From the IMG/VR virus record IMGVR_UViG_3300009610_000038, positions 1 through 47,127 of that record: 47,127 nt of DNA, one strand, 5' to 3'. Positions 1-7,058 of the stretch are shown one piece after another. The position numbers and the translations under genes are program-made. The first letter of the stretch is position 1. Each line of letters opens with the position of its first letter. Under the pieces are notes generated by a model. That model worked only from the letters and a program-made list of their open reading frames with translations. It was not told the origin of the DNA and did not search any database. The stretch is from a virus.

Positions 1-6
1 CACATC

Positions 7-828
7 ATGTCCGCCCATATGTCTATTGTGGGGGCAATGTCTAACGACAATTGTTCAAAGTATGTATTTGAGCAATCCCCTTCCGATACGGTGGAACGTC
101 TTTACAAGGCAAAGGCCTTAACGTCTGCCCAATGGGCTAAAAACATTCAACTTCCATCGGACCCCATTTGGATAGAGTACCCTATTCTAACCCCGGTAGA
201 GCGGACCAAGATCGGGGTCTATATTGCGTCTTGCGACGTTGAAATGAAATACGAAGATGGGACAATAGCCAAGAAAGCCGAAATGTTGTCGATATCGTTC
301 GTTATGTGCAACGACGCTGTTTGCCATACGTTCGGCGTACTAGCCGTTGATATGCCTCCGTATGCTTCGCAAGAGAGTTTTGAAATGCTTACTTTGGGTT
401 GGCCTAGGACGGATGGGCTGGATAGCGAAGATACGATAACGGCTTACGTTAGAGACGCTTTGGATTGTTTGTTTGTCCTGTCCATTCCCAAGGTATGTGA
501 GATTAAAAAGACTGTTCATTCCCACAAGCTGCAAAAGGCTAGGGCTAGGCGCGGCAAACGTCCGTTGATCGAATTCAAACAAGTTACGATCATGATTGAT
601 AAGCCCCGGATCAAATACGAACCTAACTCCAATTCTACCCTTAGTGTGGGGGACAGGTTCAGGGAAAGTCCGGCCTATCATGCCGTTGAAGGTCATTTCA
701 GAACCTATCATCGGGAGCAAACAGACGAATGCATACGTTGGGTTCCCAAGTTCTGGCGGGGCGATATTCAAAAGGGTATCATCCTGAAAGAACGGCACAT
801 CAAAGCTTCAATGGAGGCCAAGGAATGA
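7..828 (+). CDS. Hypothetical protein with C-terminal GHFRTY/WRGD motif (possibly AcrVA2-like family)
   Basis: A 273-residue product, first of an overlapping five-gene operon. The frame is open back to base 1, so the true start may lie outside the window. The N-terminal half is not recognised. The C-terminal third carries a basic stretch followed by RGKRPLIEFK (about residues 181-190), then AVEGHFRTY and WVPKFWRGD near the end. This combination recurs in many phage and plasmid proteins, and I associate it from memory with the AcrVA2-like family, whose founder is a Cas12a inhibitor. That link is unverified and no inhibitor function is claimed. The stop overlaps the next start (ATGA), so translation is probably coupled. 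Confidence 0.7.
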   Translation: MSAHMSIVGAMSNDNCSKYVFEQSPSDTVERLYKAKALTSAQWAKNIQLPSDPIWIEYPILTPVERTKIGVYIASCDVEMKYEDGTIAKKAEMLSISFVMCNDAVCHTFGVLAVDMPPYASQESFEMLTLGWPRTDGLDSEDTITAYVRDALDCLFVLSIPKVCEIKKTVHSHKLQKARARRGKRPLIEFKQVTIMIDKPRIKYEPNSNSTLSVGDRFRESPAYHAVEGHFRTYHREQTDECIRWVPKFWRGDIQKGIILKERHIKASMEAKE

Positions 829-1115
829 TTGACCCGGGTAGACTACTAATCTACGGCTTATCCGTATCAATCATGATCGGAGCCTTCGTGTTCGTGTTCA
901 AGGCTCCGAACTACGTTCAATTGATCCTGCTAACCGGGCTGATATCCGCCGGGATAGTGGGGCTGGTAACGTATCTACTGTTCGTATCTATCTCCGTAGC
1001 TCTTGAACAACGAATACAGAACTACATGATATGGACAGCCATAATATCCGGCCTAGCGGCGGCGTTCCTAGGGGCGTATCTTATGACAACAATCTTAGAG
1101 GTGACAACTAAATGA
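825..1115 (+). CDS. Small membrane protein with three predicted helices (holin candidate)
   Basis: A 96-residue protein. I placed the start at 825 because this ATG overlaps the upstream stop as ATGA and follows a GGAGGCCAAGG ribosome site. An upstream in-frame start at 729 would run deep into the previous gene. Three hydrophobic stretches are visible, at about residues 8-25, 30-53 and 67-88, separated by short polar turns. Size and topology fit a class I holin or a small inner-membrane protein of unknown role. No endolysin lies beside it, so the lysis assignment is only a possibility. Confidence 0.65.
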   Translation: MIDPGRLLIYGLSVSIMIGAFVFVFKAPNYVQLILLTGLISAGIVGLVTYLLFVSISVALEQRIQNYMIWTAIISGLAAAFLGAYLMTTILEVTTK

Positions 1116-1264
1116 ACTACTCTGAAATCCGGGCGTATATCTTTGCGTTAGTGTGTCTAGCAGGTTTTACGTACTTCGTTGACGCTAAGTTAGAGCGGAT
1201 ACGCAATTCAATTGGTTACATTGGTTGGGACGTAGATACGATCAAGGAAAGGGTAAAGAAATGA
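1112..1264 (+). CDS. Small single-pass membrane protein
   Basis: A 50-residue product starting MNYSEIRAYIFALVCLAGFT, found by reading the gap between its neighbours. Start and stop overlap the flanking genes (ATGA at 1112-1115 and again at 1261-1264), which strongly supports it as real. It has one hydrophobic helix (about residues 9-22) followed by a charged tail ending KERVKK. It could be a lysis accessory protein (for example an antiholin) partnering the three-helix protein upstream, but nothing in the sequence proves this. Confidence 0.6.
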   Translation: MNYSEIRAYIFALVCLAGFTYFVDAKLERIRNSIGYIGWDVDTIKERVKK

Positions 1265-1638
1265 CTAGACATATGGCACTAATGTTCTGGAATGGTCCTT
1301 TGCACGGGACAACGAAGCAAATGGCGTTGTGCGATGAAATCGTACCAGCAAATGAACTGGCAACCGTCTTTCAGGACGTAACCTGTCAAGTATGCCGGGA
1401 CAATTTCCTGAACGCCAAGCCCTTGGGGGACGGCTCCCGGGTGACCTTCCGGGAGGCCATGGCAATCGAGGCTGTCCGGGCGGACAGGGAGGCCAAGGAA
1501 CGGGCCAAGCTGTTGACAGGCTCCCAATGGTCTACGGAGGCCCCAAAACCTCCCACAGACGAAACCGGCTGGACTACGGCCCCTTCCAAGGGGTCTACGG
1601 CCCCAATTGTGGGGGCTGGAGCATGGCGGACGGAGTAA
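1261..1638 (+). CDS. Hypothetical protein with Cys/His putative metal site
   Basis: A 125-residue protein. The start at 1261 is chosen because it forms an ATGA overlap with the upstream gene. The N-terminal half has H15, C24, C41 and C44 (the last two as CQVC), a pattern seen in small phage zinc-binding proteins. The C-terminal half is Pro/Thr/Gly-rich and looks disordered. It ends GAGAWRTE, closely matching the GAGIWRTE end of the 10559-11206 product, although the rest differs. Function unknown. Confidence 0.65.
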   Translation: MTRHMALMFWNGPLHGTTKQMALCDEIVPANELATVFQDVTCQVCRDNFLNAKPLGDGSRVTFREAMAIEAVRADREAKERAKLLTGSQWSTEAPKPPTDETGWTTAPSKGSTAPIVGAGAWRTE

Positions 1639-1805
1639 TTCCGGAACGGAGGTTGTCTGTTACCTGTACCCCCACAAGGTCCGGGCGGGCGTTCGTCATG
1701 GCGGTTCGGGGCCGGACGGCTACTGATTGGGACGAATACCGGACGCTAACCTTACTCCATTCCCGGCTGGATATCCGGCAAAAGTTCCCGTTAACTGAAA
1801 ATTAA
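1623..1805 (+). CDS. Small hypothetical protein
   Basis: A 60-residue ORF starting MADGVIPERRLSVTCT. It overlaps the end of the previous gene by 16 bases and has GGGGG about 8 bases before the ATG. It ends in KFPLTEN encoded by the regulatory box at 1784-1809, so the box doubles as coding sequence. The product is basic and unrecognised. Its reality rests on the overlap and on continuation of the tightly packed operon. Confidence 0.45.
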   Translation: MADGVIPERRLSVTCTPTRSGRAFVMAVRGRTATDWDEYRTLTLLHSRLDIRQKFPLTEN

Positions 1806-1863
1806 CCGTCTATTACACCCCCATATTTTTATCGTTGACTTGTTCGTAGGCCCGTCGTATATT
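1784..1863 (+). promoter_or_regulatory. Boxed sigma70-type promoter 1
   Basis: Box with two TTAAC half-sites 11 bp apart (1784-1809), then a 25-bp gap, TTGACT at 1835-1840, a 17-bp spacer and TATATT at 1858-1863. It drives the 1904 gene. It is one of thirteen similar promoters sharing the directly repeated heptamer box. Confidence 0.8.
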
Positions 1864-1903
1864 CCGGATTGTTGGAACGGACAACTTGAACGGAGTTACG
1901 GAA

Positions 1904-2083
1904 ATGAACGAATACGACATTAGCCGCGAAACACTGGCGAACGGTAAGACCCGTCTTTCAGTCCTGAAGAACGGCGAAGTTATCGCTACGGTTGAAGCCC
2001 GGACGGTTCTAGCCTCACAACGCAAGATGAACGCTTGCCTCCGTAATATGGGCGAAACCAAGTTCGCCTTGGCGACGAAGTAA
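1904..2083 (+). CDS. Small hypothetical early protein
   Basis: A 59-residue protein starting MNEYDISRETLANGKTRLSV. The ATG at 1904 follows the leader GGAGTTACGGAA, which recurs before several genes in this phage (for example before 2855 and, with one change, before 42666). An upstream TTG at 1886 would remove that ribosome site from use. The pattern of short beta strands and charged residues suggests a small folded DNA- or protein-binding domain, but no family is recognised. It is transcribed from boxed promoter 1. Confidence 0.65.
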   Translation: MNEYDISRETLANGKTRLSVLKNGEVIATVEARTVLASQRKMNACLRNMGETKFALATK

Positions 2084-2091
2084 CGAGCAAA

Positions 2092-2161
2092 GTTCCCGTT
2101 AACCGAAAATTAACCGTCTGTACGGAGCGTAGTTGACAAACGGAATTACGCTCCGTATATT
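2092..2161 (+). promoter_or_regulatory. Boxed sigma70-type promoter 2
   Basis: Box 2092-2117 with half-sites TTAACCG and TTAACCG 11 bp apart, a 15-bp gap, TTGACA at 2133-2138, a 17-bp spacer and TATATT at 2156-2161. It drives the 2207-2746 gene pair. Confidence 0.82.
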
Positions 2162-2206
2162 CGCGAAGTTGCTGGCGCAATACCGCGCCGAACATAGGAG
2201 GCCTAC

Positions 2207-2527
2207 ATGGCCAAGTTTCTTGCTACCAAGTTGGGCGATTTGCTGACGGCTCCCGCGAAGGCGGGGCGGGCGGTTCGTGCTTCGTCGGGCGTTCCCTTCG
2301 TTGCTGTCGTCCACGTTGAAGCGGACGACGGCTCTTGGCTGGAGTTGGACGCGGAAAGCGTTGAACACGCCAAGACGCTGGCGAATAATTGGGTTGAAAC
2401 CCAAAACGCCCGGGGCGCAAGCTGCCGTATGCTCCGCGCTAACGGCGCGGTTACGCTGAAGGCCTTCTATCTGGTCTTTGCGGACCATATGTCAGACGAT
2501 TGGTCTGATAGCGATTTCGGGGAGTAG
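2207..2527 (+). CDS. Hypothetical early protein
   Basis: A 106-residue protein preceded by a strong AGGAGG site. The first 30 residues are basic and Ala-rich (MAKFLATKLGDLLTAPAKAG). The middle (VPFVAVVHVEADDGSWLELDAESVEHAKTLA) looks like a small alpha/beta domain, and the end (SDDWSDSDFGE) is acidic. No family recognised. It sits directly against the next gene: stop TAG and start ATG are adjacent at 2525-2530. Confidence 0.65.
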   Translation: MAKFLATKLGDLLTAPAKAGRAVRASSGVPFVAVVHVEADDGSWLELDAESVEHAKTLANNWVETQNARGASCRMLRANGAVTLKAFYLVFADHMSDDWSDSDFGE

Positions 2528-2746
2528 ATGACAATGGTACGCAATGGAACTGTGTTAGTGTTCAAGGCTGGAACCTCGGAAACTGAAATCCGGGAGGCTC
2601 TTGACAAGCTGTCTGCTATCCTTGATCCGGTTTGGATTGAAAGTACGGAAGATTACTTCGTTCGGAACAAGCCTTACAAAATTGTTCCGTATCGGGTTGA
2701 AACGTTCAACGACGAATACGGCAATCCTGTTTGGTATGTGCCGTAA
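2528..2746 (+). CDS. Small hypothetical early protein
   Basis: A 72-residue protein starting MTMVRNGTVLVFKAGTSETE. It begins on the base after the previous stop, so it is probably translationally coupled. The sequence alternates beta-like segments with one amphipathic helix (about residues 17-31), consistent with a compact domain. The stop at 2744-2746 lies immediately before the next box. Function unknown. Confidence 0.65.
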   Translation: MTMVRNGTVLVFKAGTSETEIREALDKLSAILDPVWIESTEDYFVRNKPYKIVPYRVETFNDEYGNPVWYVP

Positions 2747-2825
2747 GTTCCCGTTAACCGAAAATTAACCGTAACCCGTCGTAGCCTAAAGACGTAGTTG
2801 ACATTCGTAGGGAACGGCGTATGTT
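2747..2825 (+). promoter_or_regulatory. Boxed sigma70-type promoter 3
   Basis: Box 2747-2772 (identical in its core to promoter 2), a 25-bp gap, TTGACA at 2798-2803, a 16-bp spacer and TATGTT at 2820-2825. It drives the 2855 gene. Confidence 0.78.
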
Positions 2826-2854
2826 GTGCGTATCAGCAAACGGGAGTTACGGAA

Positions 2855-3196
2855 ATGAACGACCTTTCTTGCCTTTTGGACATGCACAAAGACGCATACG
2901 GGTTTCGTCCCTCCAGCGAATATATCCGCAATGTGGCGGCTATGTCTGAGGCCGAACAGAACGCGGAACTGGACTACCTCCAGAACGCAATCGTTGAAAG
3001 CATTGACGCGGAACGGGCTGGCGAAGTCCGGGCGGCGGCGGCTTTCGAGGCCGATATGGCCAAGCTTCAGGCGGACCATGGGATTGACCGGGCTACCGCC
3101 ATTCGTTGGGACGCGCAAGCGTTGGATTGCGAGAACGACGAACCGGACTACCATTGCTACCTCCGGGGCCTCAAATACGGATATTTGGGGCGTTAA
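2855..3196 (+). CDS. Small phage protein of the 'HKDAYGFRPSS' type
   Basis: A 113-residue protein. The start at 2855 follows GGGAGTTACGGAA, the phage's standard leader; an upstream TTG at 2798 lies inside the -35 element. The N terminus MHKDAYGFRPSSEYIRN resembles a widespread small siphovirus early protein I know only as 'hypothetical'. The remainder is a long acidic helix (about residues 25-70), then an Asp/Glu-rich part and a YLRGLKYGYLGR end. Function unknown. Confidence 0.68.
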   Translation: MNDLSCLLDMHKDAYGFRPSSEYIRNVAAMSEAEQNAELDYLQNAIVESIDAERAGEVRAAAAFEADMAKLQADHGIDRATAIRWDAQALDCENDEPDYHCYLRGLKYGYLGR

Positions 3197-3264
3197 CCCG
3201 AAATTAACCGTAGGCCAACGTAGGTCAAGATCGTAGTTGACTTTCGGATAGGGGGGTGTATATT
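3191..3264 (+). promoter_or_regulatory. Boxed sigma70-type promoter 4
   Basis: Box 3191-3211 includes the stop codon of the upstream gene. A 25-bp gap is followed by TTGACT at 3237-3242, a 16-bp spacer and TATATT at 3259-3264. It drives the 3291-4421 cluster. Confidence 0.78.
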
Positions 3265-3290
3265 CCCCCTATCAGCAACGGAGAACGGCA

Positions 3291-3521
3291 ATGACGGACA
3301 AAGTTACGTTTATTCCCTTCCAAGGCCCCAACGATCTTCGGAACGTGTTGGCCTCCCATACGGCCCCGGCTCATGACGTGTACGCCGTAGCCTACCGGAC
3401 GCAATACGGCGAAGTCCGGGTTATCAACTGGCTGACGTTGGCGGAAGCGAACCGCCGGGCGGCTTTACTCAAGGGGCGGGGCTACAAAATCGTAGTTGGC
3501 CTCATGGATCATGCGGCGTAA
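3291..3521 (+). CDS. Small hypothetical early protein
   Basis: A 76-residue protein with a GGAG site about 9 bases upstream. The region VYAVAYRTQYGEVRVINWLTLAEANRRAALLKGRGYKIVVG looks like a beta-beta-alpha-beta domain. No family recognised. A GC hairpin (GGGAGGCCCC...GGGGCTTCCC, about 3524-3548) follows the stop and may reduce read-through into the next gene. Confidence 0.62.
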   Translation: MTDKVTFIPFQGPNDLRNVLASHTAPAHDVYAVAYRTQYGEVRVINWLTLAEANRRAALLKGRGYKIVVGLMDHAA

Positions 3522-3564
3522 CCGGGAGGCCCCTACGGGGGCTTCCCCACAATGGGAACGGAAC

Positions 3565-3753
3565 ATGCCGAAAAGTTTCATGGACGAAGTTGAAGCTTGG
3601 GAAATTGAGGAAGCTGCTAGACGGGCGGCGGACTTTGACCGCACCCTTCCAGCCTTCCGCAAAAAAGCGGAAGCGGAACGGATCAAAGACGCGGCTATGG
3701 AAGCGGAACAATCGGACGACGAACAGGACGACGACGACGAAACGGAGGATTGA
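3565..3753 (+). CDS. Small acidic helical protein
   Basis: A 62-residue protein starting MPKSFMDEVEAWEIEEAARR, with GGGAACGG just upstream of the ATG. It is mostly a charged helix (about residues 4-46) ending in an acidic tail (DDEQDDDDETED). Such tails can mimic DNA or bind nucleic-acid-binding proteins, but nothing specific can be assigned. A nested GC hairpin (GACAGCC...GGCTGTC, about 3753-3800) separates it from the next gene. Confidence 0.55.
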   Translation: MPKSFMDEVEAWEIEEAARRAADFDRTLPAFRKKAEAERIKDAAMEAEQSDDEQDDDDETED

Positions 3754-3817
3754 CAGCCTACCCGGCCCCGGGGCTATGCTCCCGGGCTTGGGGCTGTCAC
3801 AGGGGAGGCTAGGGGCC

Positions 3818-4063
3818 ATGGGGCGGGCGTTCGTATGGGTTCGGTACAACGGGCGTTGCTGGCCTTCCCTATGGCCTGACGGGCCTCCCGGCTCCCGTTC
3901 GGGCAAAGACGTGACGGGCGAACTTGCGGCGGTACACCCCCTCCCGGACGAACACGCTAACCTTACCTTGGACGATTTGGCGAAGCTGTACCCCCAACCG
4001 GAGGCCTCCCCGAATGTACCAATCAAAATCAAACTTAGTGACCCCGGAAAAGTTGGCGTCTAG
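3818..4063 (+). CDS. Small hypothetical protein
   Basis: An 81-residue ORF starting MGRAFVWVRYNGRCWPSLWP. The ATG at 3818 has GGGGAGG about 10 bases upstream. It contains an aromatic, Pro/Gly-rich N-terminal part and a short helix (LTLDDLAKLYPQ). It overlaps the VRR-NUC gene by 50 bases in another frame, which is unusual for this phage and lowers confidence. Confidence 0.45.
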   Translation: MGRAFVWVRYNGRCWPSLWPDGPPGSRSGKDVTGELAAVHPLPDEHANLTLDDLAKLYPQPEASPNVPIKIKLSDPGKVGV

Positions 4064-4421
4064 CGGAACCGAACACGGCGAACAAGCTGCCCTATTTTGT
4101 TGGGCGGCTACGAAGTTCCAGCTATATCCCCAACTCCGTAACCTGTTCGCAATCCCTAACGGGGGTTGGCGTGACCCGGTTGTGGCAAACAAGCTGAAAG
4201 CGGAAGGCGTTCGGGCGGGCGTACCTGACGTATTCCTAGCCGTCCCCTCCGGCGGATATCACGGGCTGTTTATCGAAATGAAAACTAGTAAGGGGCGTAT
4301 ATCGGATAGTCAAGTTGCGTGGTTTAATAAACTTGAAAGCGTAGGCTATCGTTGTGTTTTATGTTGGAGTTGGCAAGACGCTGTTACCGCAATTGAAGAA
4401 TATTTCAAACTTAACGGATAA
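4014..4421 (+). CDS. VRR-NUC domain nuclease
   Basis: A 135-residue protein that is essentially one VRR-NUC (PD-(D/E)XK superfamily) domain. Visible landmarks are E20/E23-Q24 in the first helix, FAIPNGG (residues 45-51), the catalytic core GVPDVFLAVPSGGYHGLFIEMK with D72, E88 and K90, and GRISDSQVAWFNKLESVGY. Stand-alone phage VRR-NUC proteins are structure-selective nucleases thought to act on replication or recombination intermediates. I chose the start at 4014 because of the GGAGG site and because the domain begins there. It ends the cluster driven by boxed promoter 4. Confidence 0.88.
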   Translation: MYQSKSNLVTPEKLASSGTEHGEQAALFCWAATKFQLYPQLRNLFAIPNGGWRDPVVANKLKAEGVRAGVPDVFLAVPSGGYHGLFIEMKTSKGRISDSQVAWFNKLESVGYRCVLCWSWQDAVTAIEEYFKLNG

Positions 4422-4466
4422 GTAACCCTAACGCGGAACCGGATTTTATTAACCATGTTTTTGACG

Positions 4467-4545
4467 GTTCCCGTTAACGGAAAATTAACCATATGCCAAC
4501 GTCTGCAAATTAGGGTTTGACAATGGTTCGGGAGGGGCCTACGTT
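4467..4545 (+). promoter_or_regulatory. Boxed sigma70-type promoter 5
   Basis: Box 4467-4492, a 24-bp gap, TTGACA at 4517-4522, a 17-bp spacer and TACGTT at 4540-4545. It drives the DUF932-like gene at 4597. An extra half-site (ATTAACCAT, about 4449-4457) lies upstream. Confidence 0.75.
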
Positions 4546-4596
4546 GACGGGGTAAGGCCGGTTAGGAACCGCGCCACAACCTCGAAAGGACTACAC

Positions 4597-5682
4597 ATGG
4601 CTACGTTAATGAAGGCGTCCAATCAATGGGCGTCAAGACCGGACGACGAACGCTTTACTTCGCTGACAGCGATGTTGGCGCATTTCGGCAATCAGCGGGA
4701 TCATTCCCGGGAAACCGTCGTATCTTCGCGGCGTATCGAAGCTGTCCCGTCTGAGGACCATAAGAGCCTCCTGATTGTGGGGGACAAGGGTATCGAACAT
4801 GCCCCGACACACTGGAGTTTTGGCCAACTGTCGCAATTGGCGGAAGCCCCGGCCAACTACCTTCGGACCCTTCCAGCGGAAATTTCGGCGGACTGTATCA
4901 ACTATGGCCTGAAGCACAAACGCAACATTGAAGATGTTGGCGTTCTGGTCTATGACGAACATTCGGCGGAACTTCGCGCCGCAACCGGCCCGCGTTATGG
5001 GCGTATCTGGAATTCGGATATTGTCGGATCAATGGTCCGGCAATTCGGAGACGGCGTGACAGGTTCATGGCGGGTTCCGGGCGAATTCGGTAAGGCTGTC
5101 GTTGTGGACAAGTCCAATACGACGCTGTACGCTTCGGATAGGGATATGTTCGTATTCCTTGCGGACGAAACCAATCGTATCGAAATCCCAAACCGGCGCA
5201 ATGGTTCGTCGGGGTCTTTGGCCCGGGGTTTCTTCGTTTGGAATTCGGAAGTTGGGGACAAGACCTTCGGGCTTGGTACCTTCCTGTTCGATTACGTTTG
5301 TATGAACCGTATTGTTTGGGGTGCTACGGAGTATTCCGAAATCAAGATACGGCATACGGTTTCGGCTCCCGATAGATGGTTGGGGGAAATCCTCCCGGCC
5401 CTTGACGCCTATTCCAATTCGTCCGTCAAATCCATTACGGACGGCGTGGCGGCGGCTCAGGCTTCGCGGGTTGACGACGTGGACGAATTCCTTGCCAAGA
5501 GGTTCGGCAAGCGTTTGGCTCCGTTGCTGAAGATGACGCATACGGCGGAAGAAAACCGCCCGATTGAAACCCTTTGGGACGTGACTACGGCGGCTACCGC
5601 CTACGCCCGGGGAATTGGCCGGACGGATGACAGGGTAGCAATCGAGCGTATCGCGGGCGATGTAATGGCCCTTGCGGCCTAA
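4597..5682 (+). CDS. DUF932-like phage/plasmid protein
   Basis: A 361-residue protein resembling the DUF932 (phage/plasmid-like TIGR03299) family. The typical core is visible at about residues 185-250: YASDRDMFVFLADE, then RGFFVWNSEVGDKTFGLGTFLFDYVCMNRIVWG. Members are common in phages, plasmids and conjugative elements and have no settled biochemical role. Preceded by AAAGGA. It is a single-gene transcription unit, with boxed promoter 5 upstream and a strong terminator just downstream, which suggests separately tuned and possibly high expression. Confidence 0.8.
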   Translation: MATLMKASNQWASRPDDERFTSLTAMLAHFGNQRDHSRETVVSSRRIEAVPSEDHKSLLIVGDKGIEHAPTHWSFGQLSQLAEAPANYLRTLPAEISADCINYGLKHKRNIEDVGVLVYDEHSAELRAATGPRYGRIWNSDIVGSMVRQFGDGVTGSWRVPGEFGKAVVVDKSNTTLYASDRDMFVFLADETNRIEIPNRRNGSSGSLARGFFVWNSEVGDKTFGLGTFLFDYVCMNRIVWGATEYSEIKIRHTVSAPDRWLGEILPALDAYSNSSVKSITDGVAAAQASRVDDVDEFLAKRFGKRLAPLLKMTHTAEENRPIETLWDVTTAATAYARGIGRTDDRVAIERIAGDVMALAA

Positions 5683-5693
5683 CCTACGACGAA

Positions 5694-5724
5694 GGCCCCG
5701 GGGTGAATAGCCCCGGGGTTTCTT
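5694..5724 (+). terminator. Rho-independent terminator
   Basis: Stem of CCCCGGGG paired with CCCCGGGG around the loop TGAATAG, followed by TTTCTT, 12 bases after the DUF932-like stop. Confidence 0.75.
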
Positions 5725-5742
5725 ACATGGCAGGGGGTTATC

Positions 5743-5940
5743 ATGGCGAAAAAGAAAACGTATGTCCGGGAAGGACTTTCAAAAGAACTAGTTACGTCGG
5801 ATGATTGCGGCTGTATCTACGTCGTGAATAAGCATGGCAATACGGATATTCCTCGTAGGCTTATCGGCTGTAACAATATGACGGACGAAATGGTAGACTT
5901 GATCCATTCAACGTATTGTTTCGGGATACCTTGGCATTAA
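5743..5940 (+). CDS. Small hypothetical protein
   Basis: A 65-residue protein starting MAKKKTYVREGLSKELVTSD, with AGGGGG upstream of the ATG. It has three cysteines (two in DCGC, one in GCNN) and a histidine-containing end. Two beta-like segments flank the DCGC. No family recognised. It lies downstream of the terminator without a clear promoter, so it may depend on read-through. Confidence 0.55.
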   Translation: MAKKKTYVREGLSKELVTSDDCGCIYVVNKHGNTDIPRRLIGCNNMTDEMVDLIHSTYCFGIPWH

Positions 5941-6003
5941 TTCAATTACCGTCTATTAGGGTTAACGCGGAGCCTCGAAATATAAAGGTTAACGGAGGGT
6001 TAG

Positions 6004-6225
6004 ATGGTAATGTTAGCCCGGTATCTTGATCGTATGTTCAACGGTAAGATTGTTGGACCCGAACGTAAAACGGGTTTCGTATTAATGGTCTTTCCCTACG
6101 GCGAACATATGAATAGCCGTTGTAACTATATATCTAACGGCGCGGATAGGAAAGACGTAGTTGTATTAATGAAAGAAATGATTGCAAGGTTTGAAGGTCA
6201 ACCGGAGTTGACAGGAAAGGGTTGA
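6004..6225 (+). CDS. Widespread small phage protein ('NYISNGADRKD' type)
   Basis: A 73-residue protein with GGAGGG upstream. The segment RCNYISNGADRKDVVVLMKEMIARFEGQPE is a highly conserved signature of a small protein found in many phages and prophages of Gram-negative bacteria, of unknown function. The upstream gap (5941-6003) contains two GGTTAACG half-sites but no recognisable -35/-10 pair. Confidence 0.75.
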   Translation: MVMLARYLDRMFNGKIVGPERKTGFVLMVFPYGEHMNSRCNYISNGADRKDVVVLMKEMIARFEGQPELTGKG

Positions 6226-6243
6226 TAACCCTCCGGCCCGGAA

Positions 6244-6272
6244 TTGACGTTTGTTCAGAACGGGCCTAGCGT
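6244..6272 (+). promoter_or_regulatory. Candidate promoter for the tail-fibre gene group
   Basis: TTGACG at 6244-6249 and TAGCGT at 6267-6272 with a 17-bp spacer, ahead of the 6297 gene. The -10 is weak and there is no upstream heptamer box. Confidence 0.4.
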
Positions 6273-6296
6273 CCCCAATTCACAAGGGGAACCCAT

Positions 6297-6710
6297 ATGA
6301 ATTTATCGCCATACCTAGCTAACAAGCTGGCCCGTTGGATGGCAGGACAGGCCATGCCTACGGCTCCAACGTCGCTGTTTGTGGGGCTTTGGAATGGTGA
6401 CCCGTTGGCCGGGGGTACGGAGGTTGGCGCTACGATTACGGGGGCGGCGGCTCGAATAGCGGTAGCTATCGTAATTCCGGCGAATGATGGGATTGATAAT
6501 CTAGTTGAACAATCCGCTGAAACTTCATTTGGTCTTTCAGTTTCAGTTACGCCCGTTAACGTGACCTATACAACGTTACATGACGCGGTTACGGCGGGGA
6601 ATATCTTGGCGGTTCGGGAGTTGGATACGCCAAAGACGATTGCACAAAACGATACGGTTAAATTCCCCTTGGGGGATTTGTCGTTTAGTTTCGAAAAACA
6701 TACGCCGTAA
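6297..6710 (+). CDS. Small tail/virion-associated protein ('YLANKL' family)
   Basis: A 137-residue protein. The start MNLSPYLANKLARWMAG followed by TSLFVGLWNGDPLAGGTEVGA matches a common phage family (MSLSNYLANKLLDHVLGG...YVALFTAAPT...GGTEV type) usually encoded among tail-fibre genes and annotated as tail fibre or virion protein. The rest is beta-rich and ends in FPLGDLSFSFEKHTP. AAGGGGAA precedes the ATG. Its place ahead of the BppU-like and collagen-like genes supports a role in tail-fibre attachment or assembly. Confidence 0.7.
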   Translation: MNLSPYLANKLARWMAGQAMPTAPTSLFVGLWNGDPLAGGTEVGATITGAAARIAVAIVIPANDGIDNLVEQSAETSFGLSVSVTPVNVTYTTLHDAVTAGNILAVRELDTPKTIAQNDTVKFPLGDLSFSFEKHTP

Positions 6711-6719
6711 GAGGGTATC

Positions 6720-7058
6720 ATGCCAGTATACCGGGGAACGGTTTACGAACGTATCTTTAGAGTTCAAGATAGTGACGGGGTGCCGATTGATATAACCGGC
6801 TGGACCTTTCGGGCGGATGTTCGGGAGACAGTTGAAGGGGTAGCTATCTTGGACGAATTGACAACGGCTCTTGGTAACTTTGAAGTTATTGAAGCTACGG
6901 CGGGGCGGTTCAAGTTTACGCTTAAAACGTCGAATACGACGGCGTTAGTTGCGGGTAAGAAATACCTGTTTGATTTTCTGCGGACAGACGGGGGTGACCC
7001 GGTTTATGTTATTGGGGGCAACTTCAAAGCTGCAAACCCGATAACCCGCAATGACTGA
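6720..7058 (+). CDS. BppU N-terminal-like (DUF2479-type) tail protein
   Basis: A 112-residue beta-rich protein. [20 protein letters not shown] (residues 11-30), then a strand-rich part ending [19 protein letters not shown], has the layout of the BppU_N domain, which anchors receptor-binding proteins to siphophage baseplates. It would act in the virion, connecting or capping the fibre encoded next. GAGGGTATC precedes the ATG. It overlaps the start of the fibre gene by 8 bases, so the two are probably co-translated. Confidence 0.65.
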   Translation: MPVYRGTVYERIFRVQDSDGVPIDITGWTFRADVRETVEGVAILDELTTALGNFEVIEATAGRFKFTLKTSNTTALVAGKKYLFDFLRTDGGDPVYVIGGNFKAANPITRND

